A stretch of DNA of 56,587 nt from an uncultured Bacteroidales bacterium (GCA_905236635.1 CAJOCJ010000010.1:1-56587), one strand, 5' to 3'; positions 40,693-50,910 are shown, counted from the first letter of the stretch. Notes: generated by a model not told the origin, from the sequence alone. Program-made: numbers and translations.

Positions 40693-43600
40693 TTACCCAC
40701 CATTTTTAAAAAATAACGACCTAAATTGGCTATAACAATAGTTCATATCGCTGCCAAACTTGCTCATTACGCCTTTCAAGTCGAATTGTAAAAGCTTGTT
40801 AGAGATATTGGAAAGCGTTTCCGAGCCGCCTTCAAACTCAAGGTTATCGGCACAGATGGCTGCGACACATTCTACGTATGGCACAATATCTTCAAGGTTG
40901 TTTTTCGTTATTCCGAATCCATCAAATATCTTTCTGCCAGCAAACAGATTCCCTGTGATTTTCTTTGTCGCCATCTCAAGAATCCTACGATTGCCCTTGT
41001 CTTTGCACAACATGCTGGCTATCGTCTTTCCATCATCGGAATCAGTGGGTTGCACCAGATAGGCGTTCAGCACAGATTTCGCCAGATTTGAGCCCAAAGC
41101 ATACATGACATCGCTCTTAAAGGCACTTGTTTTCATCAGACTCCAGTCAAGCCCATTACCAGTATTACGTTTCACAAAACTGTTAACCCCTGATTTCAGT
41201 GTTGTTCCGGCAACATTTCCCGCGACCTGCAGAGCCCAAGAGCACTCCGACAGACCTTGTGACAATGCGCCACTGACGAATCCGGCTCCGAATGACAAAG
41301 CGCCCTCAGCGAAAGTATCGATAGATTCAGCATTCAACACCATGTTGACCACACCATTGAACACTCCATACATCAGCCATTCAACCCATTCGCCCGAGGG
41401 GTCATAATATGTCAGTGGATTGTTGTAACAATAAGCGTAACGGTTGTAATTCTGCGAAAAATCAGGGTTTTGGATGTTGTCATCCGGACTCATCATCATC
41501 GAAAGCATAGGATCATACGCCCTGCCATTCATATTGATAATGCCAAATGCCGACAGATGCTCATGTCCTGTAAAACCTCTGTCAAACATGAGTTCACCTT
41601 GCGGATTACCCCATGCATCATAACTCGTCCTCTGAACTATCTTCGCATCTTCATCAGTAATCAGGCACCAAGATTCGAGATTGTCTTTGTGGATATAAAA
41701 AATCGAATTGTTACCCTCGGCATCGGTACGACAGACCGCGAAAACACCCATGGGACCTTTCAGGTAAGTGTAAATGTTGATATCTTTATTGTCGTTAACA
41801 AATTCACAATCACCGACATACACCTTTTCTTTCTCTTTTTCATCATACGTCTCTATTGAGCGAATTCTATTATGATCAAATCCATATTCTATTGACAATG
41901 AACGCTTTCCCTTATAAATTCTCGACATTTTGTCAAAAGGAGTATAACTGATTTGCTGATTGTATTCGTCTAACTCATCCAAAGCAGTCTTCACTTTTGT
42001 AACTTCATAAGGGCAACTACCTTCGTATCGAGCATCATAAAACACATCAATGCCGTCCATCATCTTTGAGATAATGTTCCCATAATCGTCATATTCCATC
42101 ATGCCTGTTATTGCCCCATTTTGACTGATTCCGACAAGACGGTTCATGTTGTCGTACGTAAAATTCTCGCTTTTGGCACCGCCGGTTTTGCTTGTCCTGT
42201 TTATCAGATTTCCGAATCCGTCAAACCTGTACGAAAGATTCTGTATCGGTTTTTTATTGACTTTCGCGACAATCCCTTTTAAAAGATATGTTTTATCATC
42301 ATAAGTCCGCTGTGTCACGATTCCATTTCCCAATTGATAATCAGTAATATATCCCATAGCATTGACTGCATCGGTTTGCCATAAAACAGTCTCAGATCCA
42401 GACTCAAGCATCGTCCTGTAGTACCCCGTATTCGAATATTTCTTCTGGATTTTTAAGCCACTGGGATATCCCACATGCTCTTCCCTATTTGCCGCATCGT
42501 AGGCATACTTGGTGACATATGTTTCTCCATTGATTTTTTCGGTACTTTTTATCACTCTCAACAAATCATCATACTCATACGTAACTCCATGCAAATCGCC
42601 ATAAGCGACACATGATAACGTACCAAGCTTGCCTTTTGTGTTATCATAAACCCAGTGAGTGATAACAGCTTTGCCCTCATTTCCATCAACTTCGGAACGC
42701 CTGACAATATCTCCCGCATTATTATAACTATAGGTTGTAGTGCAGCCCCTTGCTGTTTTTTGCGTCTTTAATTCCCCGTATGCATTGTATTCATACGAAG
42801 TCTCGCCCTTAGCCGGGTCTTTCATTTTCGTTAATTTGCGTCTTCCGTCATACTCATATTCCACTTTGGTCGATGGATTCCCGTTTATTAAAGTACTTTT
42901 TAGCATTCCATCGCTAAAATACTCATAATCAATAACATTACCGCCAATATCAATAGTTTGGACACGCCATCCCATCGGATTGTAAGTCTCAACAACAATT
43001 TGCGAAACGCCATTGGGCGATATAGTATTGATAGTCTTTTGCAGCCCGTCATAGCCATAGTTTTTCACCAATCCGTTCGGCCATATTTCCTCAACAAGAC
43101 GGTTTTGGTTGTCATACACATAATAATAGCGATTGATAGCGTCACCAGCAATGTAAGGCAGTGATTTCGAAACCATATTGCCATAGGAATCATACTGCAC
43201 ATCAACATAAACAGCCTCTCCGTTCAGTCCGCGAGTCATGTCTCGCAATACATTGCCATTTTTATTAAAGAATGAGATTTTCTCAGCATTTCCAGAGGTT
43301 TTCGTCCATACATAATACAAGGCTCCATCTGGTGAATGCTCGTTACCGTTAGCCCATCGTTTTGCCGAGACATACTTGGTGCCGTCAGGAGAAACCACTT
43401 CTTTTGTGATCTCAAACGGATCTGAGTCGGTCGCTGTCGCAAAGTGGTTATAGTCAGTGGTGGACAACATATTACCATAATCACCATCGTATGAATAAGT
43501 TATCTCCCAGCCGTTTTCATTGGTCTTTGAAGTAGGAAATCTGTTGTTATACTCCTCCCCATATTCGACACTGGTAATCCTCGCACTCCGTTCAGACGGC

Positions 43601-46600
43601 GATGTCAACGTCTGTGTAACTATATGACCCACAGCATCATACGAATAATCAGCCACTATTTTCAGCGGATCTGCATAATTCATATTGGCGTTAGGCAATG
43701 AAAGCCTTCTAGTTATCTGATATGAGTTTGCACCAGAATAATCAAAAATCTCACATTCGCCAACAGCGTCACTGTAATTGTAATGCTGAGTTTTCGTTAT
43801 AGATATCGGACGCGACACTATCCATTGGGATGGTATATTGTCATACGTGTACCCCATTTCAACCCAATAAGAACACGATGCTGCATCATCGCCTATATAA
43901 TGCCCATCAACGCCATCGATGCATATGCCGACATTAACAATATCCGAATACGAATAACCCGACATATCACTTTGATAATCAATGTTTCTGATATTGGATT
44001 TTAAGATCGAACCAAAGTCATAAAAAACTGTTTTTCTGGTTGATAAAAGCGGCATCACAACCTTGTCATTTTGCGAGCATGAATATTTATCATAGGTGTA
44101 CTGCTCAAACGATGTCATCTGGTTGTTGCCATCGTATTTGGAACATGATTTCGGCAAAACCAAATAATTCCCGCTCATCGTCTCAATGTCTTTTTCGAAA
44201 ATGGCCCTCTCTTTTAACAAATTGTTAATCAAAAGTTTACACTCTCCTATTTTGAAACCGAGCAAACCATGTCCCTTGGTGTGATACAGCGCATTGCTAT
44301 ATGAATATTTGGAAATACATGGCACATCATTAGTATACACAGTATCTGCGGACAAAGCCCGCATCGGCAATGCCACGGTCCTTAAATCAGGGTTAATCCA
44401 TTGATATTCATAGGCATAAAAATCGCATGGCATCAGATAATCATACTTAAAACCATGACTGTTCCCCATGCCGTCGGTGATTCGCTCCACACTGTATTTC
44501 GAAAAATGAGGATTCAGCGAAACAATTTTGGGGATCTCAGTATTATACGGAGTACTTCTTACACTGCCCAAAATGCTGGCATTTTCGCACCCCAGAAAAT
44601 TACCTATATGAATATACTGGTGCGAATGGTTGATATTCAGATAAAAGCGCCGGATATCTCCAAAACCATAGCTATTATTGGCTTCTTCCCGCATCAAAAA
44701 CCCCACTTCAAGATAATAATTGCCACCTGAGTTTTTAAACACTCCCACATCCGTCTTGCCATCACCGTCAAAATCCATGGTTCGTATTGTAACTGAAGGC
44801 ATTGGCAAGTCTTTCAAAGAACAAGTGTATCTGTCAACCGGAGCCAAATCAAGACCATTCAGCAGATTATTGTTCAGGCAGGCAACAGGACTTTGGAAAC
44901 CAACGCCATTTGAAAACACCACTTTCCAGTATGTTTGATTGTCATACTTTAGGATATCAGTATATCCATCGCCATTGAAATCGCCAGAAAACATGAAGTC
45001 ATCGCTGTCGAAATAAGAATTTTGACCTGTATGGAAAAACACATACTGATTATAATACTTAACGATTTTTGCTGTCACACACGAGCTTTCCATCAAATAC
45101 ATGACTTCTGTGATGCCATCGCCATTGATATCTTCCGTGAATACCCGTTCGGGAATATATGAATATGACTCTATGCCAAGCGATTGCGTCGTCAGCGCAT
45201 CGTTTTCACAAAAAACAAACCGAGGATAATACGTGGCACTCCCCTCATTGTAAAAATTCAAGAAAAAGCCGACTTTCTTATCGCCCAAATAATCACCCGA
45301 ATATACTGTAAAATACCTGTCAGAGCTGTATGTTCCTGCATTAATGAAAGAGTTTCCCCTGTTCAGATAAACACTTATCTTGGATTTCCAACTTGCGCCT
45401 TCACTATAGTCGGCATAAAACGGAGCCACGTCATCAAGTCCATCGCCGTCAAAATCAATAACATAAACCCATTCCAAAGTTCTGTCGAAGCTGAATGTAT
45501 AATAGGCATCATCTTCAAAGGAGCCGTCACCATTGTTGATAATAACGGAAGCTTGAACATTTTCCGAATAAGTGTTACTTAATTTATAAGGCACAGTGAT
45601 TACGTCCGAATAGCCATCCCCATTGAAATCGCCCACAAACGGCACTTTGTTGAACATGTTTTGAGGTTGGGAATATGACAGGAATTTATCGGGATAATGA
45701 CTGCTTTTGTTCCAGCTGATAATTGTAGGATTTATCTTCATCCCGTTTGCTGAAAGTCCGATTTCTCTTAGCCTGTAATACATTGATTTAAAATCACTTG
45801 AGTAATTTCCAGGCTCCAGATAAGTAAACGTATACTCATACAGAACTGCTCCTGACATCATGTTTTTTATGGTGATGCCAGTCAAAATCTTTTTTATAGA
45901 AACTTTATTTCCATAAACAAAAAACGACTCTTCGTCCTGTCTTTCCTCATAATTGAAACACACCCGATACATCGAATTGATTCCAGCAGTAGCATTTAAG
46001 GTATAGTCGATGTAATTGATATATGATTCGCCCTCGTTTTTATTTTCCAAGTAATTGAAAATTATCGAGTTACCGGATGGGTCGCTAATTTTATTAACAA
46101 GCCACATCAACGCCTTATTGTTTAGATTTTGAGGTTCCACCATTGAATCATCGGTACCGCCATATTCCCATGTTGTGCCATCGCTTTTCTTCACAATGAA
46201 ACGTGCCGGACCGCTGTAACCGTCAGTATATGCGACTATTTTGCTCATCTCGTCGATTTCGGTTTTATACACCGAACCATTACCGCCGTAACTCCCACAG
46301 CATAGCATAAGTCTTTTGCCATCAAGCAAGAATCTGTCGTTGGCAAAATCCACAACCGATTGGCTGCCATCATGATATATGGTCTGCCCGGTTCTTGTTA
46401 TAGAGGACAGTCCGCTAATGTTCCATCCCCATCCCAACATTCCATTACCCGCCTGACTGTTGTATGTTATAGCTATCTCGGGTGTCATGTCACCGATGCC
46501 ACTTGGCATCATGATGGGGATAGTGTAAACAGCGGCGCCCATATCGCTGACGTTCAGATTGCCAGGCAGTGCCCCGACTACGCCTTCTTGAGCAGACATA

Positions 46601-46857
46601 GGTGGTCCGCCAACCATTCCCTCATCAGGTGGAACGACGATATATCGGTTGACAGACAACAACACCGAATTCTCATTGACTGGATTACAATAAAAGCCTG
46701 GCAACACTTTGATTGACGTTGACGCTTCATAGACAACGCTCTGATCATCCGAGACCATCGAATTGAGTTCCATGTCGGCTTGTTGATACAGTTGCGAGCG
46801 GGGCACTGCCGCAATCGACAACAACAATAAAAATAACAGTATTCTTTTCATAATCAT
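40693..46857 (-). CDS. Giant SpvB/RHS-repeat secreted protein
   Basis: 2054 residues. Signal peptide at the start (MKRILLFLLLLSIAA after an initial MI; true start may be the Met at 46851). SpvB/TcaC-type domain from about 100 (EIAITYNSQAGNGMLGWGW about 123-141). FG-GAP/VCBS calcium-type repeats about 405-700 (GDFNGDGYSDVI, DFDGDGLDDVA, DINGDGITEV, GDFNGDGYTDI, DFDGDGKTDVG). YD/RHS repeats about 1060-1720 (YSYDAVGHIV, VQYDSYGNMV, YEYDGRRKL). RHS-associated core about 1730-1823 (GFTGHEHL, YDPMLSMMMSPDD, ending YYDPSGE). Then an unrecognised tail of 231 residues. TcC/RHS relatives form a hollow shell that encloses a C-terminal toxin. No T9SS sorting domain is seen, so its export route is unclear. 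It is the last gene of a five-gene cluster and AT-richer than the flanking argS. Confidence 0.88.
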   Translation of the reverse strand: MIMKRILLFLLLLSIAAVPRSQLYQQADMELNSMVSDDQSVVYEASTSIKVLPGFYCNPVNENSVLLSVNRYIVVPPDEGMVGGPPMSAQEGVVGALPGNLNVSDMGAAVYTIPIMMPSGIGDMTPEIAITYNSQAGNGMLGWGWNISGLSSITRTGQTIYHDGSQSVVDFANDRFLLDGKRLMLCCGSYGGNGSVYKTEIDEMSKIVAYTDGYSGPARFIVKKSDGTTWEYGGTDDSMVEPQNLNNKALMWLVNKISDPSGNSIIFNYLENKNEGESYINYIDYTLNATAGINSMYRVCFNYEERQDEESFFVYGNKVSIKKILTGITIKNMMSGAVLYEYTFTYLEPGNYSSDFKSMYYRLREIGLSANGMKINPTIISWNKSSHYPDKFLSYSQPQNMFNKVPFVGDFNGDGYSDVITVPYKLSNTYSENVQASVIINNGDGSFEDDAYYTFSFDRTLEWVYVIDFDGDGLDDVAPFYADYSEGASWKSKISVYLNRGNSFINAGTYSSDRYFTVYSGDYLGDKKVGFFLNFYNEGSATYYPRFVFCENDALTTQSLGIESYSYIPERVFTEDINGDGITEVMYLMESSCVTAKIVKYYNQYVFFHTGQNSYFDSDDFMFSGDFNGDGYTDILKYDNQTYWKVVFSNGVGFQSPVACLNNNLLNGLDLAPVDRYTCSLKDLPMPSVTIRTMDFDGDGKTDVGVFKNSGGNYYLEVGFLMREEANNSYGFGDIRRFYLNINHSHQYIHIGNFLGCENASILGSVRSTPYNTEIPKIVSLNPHFSKYSVERITDGMGNSHGFKYDYLMPCDFYAYEYQWINPDLRTVALPMRALSADTVYTNDVPCISKYSYSNALYHTKGHGLLGFKIGECKLLINNLLKERAIFEKDIETMSGNYLVLPKSCSKYDGNNQMTSFEQYTYDKYSCSQNDKVVMPLLSTRKTVFYDFGSILKSNIRNIDYQSDMSGYSYSDIVNVGICIDGVDGHYIGDDAASCSYWVEMGYTYDNIPSQWIVSRPISITKTQHYNYSDAVGECEIFDYSGANSYQITRRLSLPNANMNYADPLKIVADYSYDAVGHIVTQTLTSPSERSARITSVEYGEEYNNRFPTSKTNENGWEITYSYDGDYGNMLSTTDYNHFATATDSDPFEITKEVVSPDGTKYVSAKRWANGNEHSPDGALYYVWTKTSGNAEKISFFNKNGNVLRDMTRGLNGEAVYVDVQYDSYGNMVSKSLPYIAGDAINRYYYVYDNQNRLVEEIWPNGLVKNYGYDGLQKTINTISPNGVSQIVVETYNPMGWRVQTIDIGGNVIDYEYFSDGMLKSTLINGNPSTKVEYEYDGRRKLTKMKDPAKGETSYEYNAYGELKTQKTARGCTTTYSYNNAGDIVRRSEVDGNEGKAVITHWVYDNTKGKLGTLSCVAYGDLHGVTYEYDDLLRVIKSTEKINGETYVTKYAYDAANREEHVGYPSGLKIQKKYSNTGYYRTMLESGSETVLWQTDAVNAMGYITDYQLGNGIVTQRTYDDKTYLLKGIVAKVNKKPIQNLSYRFDGFGNLINRTSKTGGAKSENFTYDNMNRLVGISQNGAITGMMEYDDYGNIISKMMDGIDVFYDARYEGSCPYEVTKVKTALDELDEYNQQISYTPFDKMSRIYKGKRSLSIEYGFDHNRIRSIETYDEKEKEKVYVGDCEFVNDNKDINIYTYLKGPMGVFAVCRTDAEGNNSIFYIHKDNLESWCLITDEDAKIVQRTSYDAWGNPQGELMFDRGFTGHEHLSAFGIINMNGRAYDPMLSMMMSPDDNIQNPDFSQNYNRYAYCYNNPLTYYDPSGEWVEWLMYGVFNGVVNMVLNAESIDTFAEGALSFGAGFVSGALSQGLSECSWALQVAGNVAGTTLKSGVNSFVKRNTGNGLDWSLMKTSAFKSDVMYALGSNLAKSVLNAYLVQPTDSDDGKTIASMLCKDKGNRRILEMATKKITGNLFAGRKIFDGFGITKNNLEDIVPYVECVAAICADNLEFEGGSETLSNISNKLLQFDLKGVMSKFGSDMNYCYSQFRSLFFKNGG

Positions 46858-46862
46858 TGTTT

Positions 46863-47291
46863 TTATTGTTTTAAAACTATCTCTGAGATGACATCATCGC
46901 CGTTTTTTATCCTCAAAAGATACACTCCGGCCGCATATTTTCCGATATCAACATCGGTCTCATCCCCATAAATGTTGCCATTGGAAATCAGCCAGCCATT
47001 GACATCAAACAATTCATAATAAGCATTGTCACTTCTAATGTTTTCGGGCAGTACCACCTTGAAACTACCATTTGTAGGATTAGGATAAACTTTCACGGCA
47101 TCGTCTGATGGCTCCTCATCTTGCTCTTCCGCTACTTCTCGACCGACTTGACAAAATTTGTTTATTGTCCTACTGATTCTATTGCCATTGGCGTCATATT
47201 TAAACGTTAGACATTTTTGTGAAAAAGCCTTGTTGTTGAAACCAAAAGACAATAATAAAGCAAGAAATATCAAATAATACTTCATCTTCAT
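46863..47291 (-). CDS. Small T9SS-sorted protein with a single YD/RHS-like motif
   Basis: 142 residues. Signal peptide about 1-24 (ending KAFSQ). The mature protein begins with a single YD-type motif (FKYDANGNRISRTI, about residues 29-42), the same motif that repeats in the giant RHS protein. After a short acidic linker (EEQDEEPSD) comes a type A T9SS sorting domain (about 65-142; KVYPNPTNGSFKVVLPE, ending ISEIVLKQ). Almost nothing but a YD strand and a sorting domain is left, so it may act as an anchor for the RHS shell. It lies 5 bases upstream of the RHS gene. Confidence 0.8.
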   Translation of the reverse strand: MKMKYYLIFLALLLSFGFNNKAFSQKCLTFKYDANGNRISRTINKFCQVGREVAEEQDEEPSDDAVKVYPNPTNGSFKVVLPENIRSDNAYYELFDVNGWLISNGNIYGDETDVDIGKYAAGVYLLRIKNGDDVISEIVLKQ

Positions 47292-47311
47292 AACAACAAT
47301 GGTTTAAATTC

Positions 47312-48295
47312 TTAATGATTCTCTTTCAGCTGCTCAACAATCCGCTTCTGGCTTTCAAGCTCCCGCTGTAATTCAATGGCATAAAGCGTCAGTTCTTCTA
47401 TCTTCTTAAGCAGAGCACCCTCCATCTCGACCATATTATAACCGTTTTCAAGCACATCAGTCTCTGTCGGCATTTCAGGGAGGTGCCCGTTGGCATGGAT
47501 ATAATCCGCCAAGTCATTCAAGGACATAAGCTTATAGTCATCGGAAAAGACATGATCGTGCCATTCATCGACTTCTTTCACAAACACTTCAGTGGTTAAT
47601 ATGCCACCTTTCACCGCCAAAGTATAGTTGTAATCACCCGTGAAACTATTATCAATGTTTACGCCCACTTTACCTTTCATACTGATTTTGCCTGCCTCAA
47701 GTGCCATCGCATCTTCGGGCGATGTGATTCTCATACCAGTTTTCGACACCTCTATTTTGTGCTTGTCATCATAAAACTGCAAATATGCAGATTTGCTTTT
47801 GTTCGATGTCTCCAAGATAAAACCCGCATCCTCATTAGAATCCGACACCATGTGCAGCTTTGCTTGAGGATTGACGACGTTTCCTATACCGATTTTGCCT
47901 GTCGTTGACAGTCCGCTCGACGGTCCGACAAACAACGTGGGTTTGTTGCTGTTAAAGCCCACCATCAAACTTCCAGAATAATTGTTAATCAACGCTTTAG
48001 CCTCAGTATCGCCCATTCCGCCGCCTATCACGATGGCGTTGGTTGCTCTCGCCCAAGCGAATTTCCCCAATGCGAACGAGGCCGCTCCAAACGTCCGGTT
48101 TGCTTGCCCGACCGTCATCGAGTTTGCACCGTTGGTGATGTTCGACATGCCAACAGCGGCAGAATAATTGCCATTAACCTGGTTTTGCGATGTCCCCGAT
48201 GGTCCACACAAGTCGCAGCCACCCCTATCCTGCGCTCTAATCACGCCACTAATGGCAAGTGATAACATCATAAATAATAAAATACGCGGTTTCAT
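47312..48295 (-). CDS. Secreted protein with YadA-head-like repeats and coiled-coil tail
   Basis: 327 residues. Signal peptide about 1-21. Residues about 38-95 carry YadA-head-type units with a period near 14 (NYSAAVGMSNITNGANS, SFALGKFAWARATNAI). A beta-rich middle (KIGIGNVVNPQAKLHM) follows, then a segment common at the end of Bacteroidota fibre proteins (DEWHDHVFSDDYKLMS, ANGHLPEMPTETDV) and a final coiled coil (about 292-327; KKIEELTLYAIELQRELE). It looks like a trimeric fibre, comparable with autotransporter or tail-fibre stalks, but no anchor domain is visible. It lies 20 bases upstream of the small T9SS gene in the same cluster. Confidence 0.7.
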   Translation of the reverse strand: MKPRILLFMMLSLAISGVIRAQDRGGCDLCGPSGTSQNQVNGNYSAAVGMSNITNGANSMTVGQANRTFGAASFALGKFAWARATNAIVIGGGMGDTEAKALINNYSGSLMVGFNSNKPTLFVGPSSGLSTTGKIGIGNVVNPQAKLHMVSDSNEDAGFILETSNKSKSAYLQFYDDKHKIEVSKTGMRITSPEDAMALEAGKISMKGKVGVNIDNSFTGDYNYTLAVKGGILTTEVFVKEVDEWHDHVFSDDYKLMSLNDLADYIHANGHLPEMPTETDVLENGYNMVEMEGALLKKIEELTLYAIELQRELESQKRIVEQLKENH

Positions 48296-48315
48296 AATTC
48301 AAAAATTTAATGTTA

Positions 48316-49794
48316 CTAATTTTTCACAAACTTTCCTTTTTGTGTGTTGTGTCCGCCAACAACCACCTCATAGAAATACGCTCCCTTATCCAGATTCGAG
48401 ACGTCAAGAGTCAGCAAAACACCCCCAACTTCTACCGTTTGCTCGAAATATTTTCGTCCGCAAATGTCAAATACCGACACAATATATTGACTATCAGCAT
48501 CATCCAAAACGATATTCAAATAATCATCTGTCGGATTAGGGTAAGCGTTCTGGTGTGGCAAGACCTCCGGCGATTCATTCAACGTCCATGGAATTACAAA
48601 ATCTTCAGGCAACAACTTCCAAACACATACCGATTCAACACCATAAGCACTCTTACATTGCCCGTAAACCAAACACCCTCCTCCAGAAGTCGTCTGACAA
48701 TGCATTATTCTAACTTTAGTGTCATCAATTTTCAAGCGTTTCGTCCCCTTTAGATTCAAATCATTGTCTATCAAGCAAATAACAGCATCAGACGGCAGGT
48801 CATTATCTCCACTTTCCCAATACGTTGCGACGTAAATAACGTCCTCGGCAACATATGCCATACTCCCAAACTGAGCAGTATAGTCCGCTGTATCAGCCCT
48901 GTCATAAAGCAAAGTGTCAACATAATGCCCCATCTCATCGACCTCAAAAACAGCCGCATATATCGAGTTGTCACCCATTCCAATATGATGGCTCGTCGAT
49001 GACATCAAAAAATGCCCGTTATCCTTCCAACAATCTGTGTAATTCCATACATTTTCAAGCACTGGCAGCGGATAAGAACCTATCTTGTTTAGGTCGCTGT
49101 CGATATAGCAAACGCTATGACCGTTCGTAGCACAAAAACCTTTCCCAAGTATCATTATATTATCGCTATCAGGCACCCTTTTCAAACCGGTAGGCCTTGC
49201 TCCATTCGCCCCGTGTCCTTCAGAGAAATACTGACTTTTCAGCACATTCCCATGCGTATCGCATTTGAACACAACGTACACACCATTCGTCATAAAAGGA
49301 TAATTGTATCTGCTGACATCTGCCAAAACTATCACATCTCCATTGTTATCAAGCTCCAGATAAACATCCGTAGTCCAGGTGATATAAGGCTCAACAAGCG
49401 GATATTCACGCTCCTCAACGATCTCCAATTCTGGCGTAATTACCGCAATCCATAAGGTATCATACAAATGATTCACCGGCATGCCTCCTTTAACTCCAAC
49501 AGCAAAAGCATTGCCATCGTCCAAGCAGACAGCGCTACACAGATGCGACTTATATCCTTCAAAATGAAATCTCTTGTCGATATAACTGCCATCATTGTCA
49601 ACATACATTGCATAAGCATCAACATAGCCCAAACCCTCATAATCGTTGTAAGCACCGAAGATATAGTTGCCGTCTCCGTTACCTGCGCCACCGACGAGCA
49701 CAACACCTTCCTCAACAGGATAAGATATCACCCATTGCTGCGAATGCATCTCTAACGCCATAAGACATAATGCCAAAGCCAACACCCTTTTCAT
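48316..49794 (-). CDS. T9SS-sorted secreted protein, beta-propeller-like, unknown function
   Basis: 492 residues. Signal peptide about 1-18 (MKRVLALALCLMALEMHS). The main part (about 20-405) alternates short strands with a repeated pattern of aromatic and acidic residues (YVDAYAMYVDNDGSYIDKRF, YVVFKCDTHGNVLKSQYF, YAAVFEVDEMGHYVDTLLY) that suggests a propeller of blades about 45-50 residues long. A type A T9SS sorting domain ends it (about 415-492; AYPNPTDDYLNIVLDD, ending KGKFVKN). Expected on the cell surface. No catalytic motif seen. Gap of 20 bases to the next gene downstream. Confidence 0.75.
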   Translation of the reverse strand: MKRVLALALCLMALEMHSQQWVISYPVEEGVVLVGGAGNGDGNYIFGAYNDYEGLGYVDAYAMYVDNDGSYIDKRFHFEGYKSHLCSAVCLDDGNAFAVGVKGGMPVNHLYDTLWIAVITPELEIVEEREYPLVEPYITWTTDVYLELDNNGDVIVLADVSRYNYPFMTNGVYVVFKCDTHGNVLKSQYFSEGHGANGARPTGLKRVPDSDNIMILGKGFCATNGHSVCYIDSDLNKIGSYPLPVLENVWNYTDCWKDNGHFLMSSTSHHIGMGDNSIYAAVFEVDEMGHYVDTLLYDRADTADYTAQFGSMAYVAEDVIYVATYWESGDNDLPSDAVICLIDNDLNLKGTKRLKIDDTKVRIMHCQTTSGGGCLVYGQCKSAYGVESVCVWKLLPEDFVIPWTLNESPEVLPHQNAYPNPTDDYLNIVLDDADSQYIVSVFDICGRKYFEQTVEVGGVLLTLDVSNLDKGAYFYEVVVGGHNTQKGKFVKN

Positions 49795-49824
49795 GACTCA
49801 ATTACTAATTTCTAAAACTTTCAC

Positions 49825-50910
49825 CTAATTGTTTAACAAATCCCTTTGCGGCGGAAGCACATGTGACGGGATATCCAGACTGCTGCCATATATGACATAA
49901 TTATTGTGGTGATAATAGCTGCCATTACCGACATAACCCATCATTCCGACGATGTCAACTTCGATAAAAGCAGGTGGTGCAGGCATTATACCTTGTGCGA
50001 CCAAATCGGCAGGCAACAAATGCAGCAGCACTTCCAGTTCCCTCGTATAGTAATAATTAAGCAAATCGCCATTAAGATAAGTAGGAGGATTGCCATTCGT
50101 ACTATAAAAATACAAATAAGGATTTCCGTCGCTATCAAAATACTCGCTACCTTCTAGAGAAACCATCAACATATCATGATGCAGTTTTCTGAATCCACTC
50201 TGAGGAACTTTAGTTCCATGATAATAATAGTTGATTGTATCCTCAATAATTTCTGCTGCATCGCCAAAAACAGAAGGGTCGTCGCAAGTTCCGCCATATT
50301 CGCCGAAATACCAACAGTCGTCAGGACCAAATGGACCAGGAACGGGATCTTTAAAACTCACGCTACTATCTTCCATTTTACCTGAAACGACACAAACCTT
50401 AAGCGTCACCCTATTCCCAACAGTTTCACCTTTGTCAACGACAACAGCCATCAGCGATTTGTCGGTGTTGATACCGTCATTGGCATATGCCTGTCGCACC
50501 GAAGAAGTTATTTCATCATACAAATCGGCAACCACATCGAAAGGAGCCTCGCCATCAGCATTCACATCGACAAAAAACTCCAATTCTTGTCGTACCGTCT
50601 CAGAATATTTCCGCTCTGAGAACGTATATTCCGCGTTGAACAGAGCCTCCACATTCCAAATGATACTGTCGATAGGCATATAAAGACCACTTCGTGTAAC
50701 ATACTCTCTATCATCGAGCTGCTGCTTGAATTTCATAATTTTACCCGCCACAACTTTAGCTTCCCCGGTATATCCCGGATACTCATTTTGACCCATATTA
50801 TTATTAGGTGTCACAATATCTTTCTTGCATGCTGCAAGATAAACAGCAGTTCCAACCGCCAAAAGCACAATAAGTGCAAAACCTTTGAATTTTTTCCGTT
50901 TCATAAACAT
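49825..50910 (-). CDS. Hypothetical lipoprotein heading the RHS cluster
   Basis: 361 residues. Lipoprotein signal: after the basic start (KRKKFKG) a hydrophobic run ends in LAACKKD, with lipidated Cys at about residue 28. A Met at residue 3 (50904) is the alternative start. The mature part contains acidic, asparagine-rich stretches and a cysteine pair (DDCWYFGEYGGTCDD) that may form a disulfide. C-terminal residues YHHNNYVIYGSSLD are rich in aromatics. I do not recognise the family. It is the first complete gene of the cluster. The sequence around its start (TTCTAAAAT, ATG, AAACGG) is nearly repeated around the short ORF 122 bases upstream. Confidence 0.7.
   Translation of the reverse strand: MFMKRKKFKGFALIVLLAVGTAVYLAACKKDIVTPNNNMGQNEYPGYTGEAKVVAGKIMKFKQQLDDREYVTRSGLYMPIDSIIWNVEALFNAEYTFSERKYSETVRQELEFFVDVNADGEAPFDVVADLYDEITSSVRQAYANDGINTDKSLMAVVVDKGETVGNRVTLKVCVVSGKMEDSSVSFKDPVPGPFGPDDCWYFGEYGGTCDDPSVFGDAAEIIEDTINYYYHGTKVPQSGFRKLHHDMLMVSLEGSEYFDSDGNPYLYFYSTNGNPPTYLNGDLLNYYYTRELEVLLHLLPADLVAQGIMPAPPAFIEVDIVGMMGYVGNGSYYHHNNYVIYGSSLDIPSHVLPPQRDLLNN

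Noticed and set aside
40693-46857. RHS protein as part of a transposon or prophage
   Set aside because: No transposase, integrase, phage structural gene or terminal repeats were found around the cluster.
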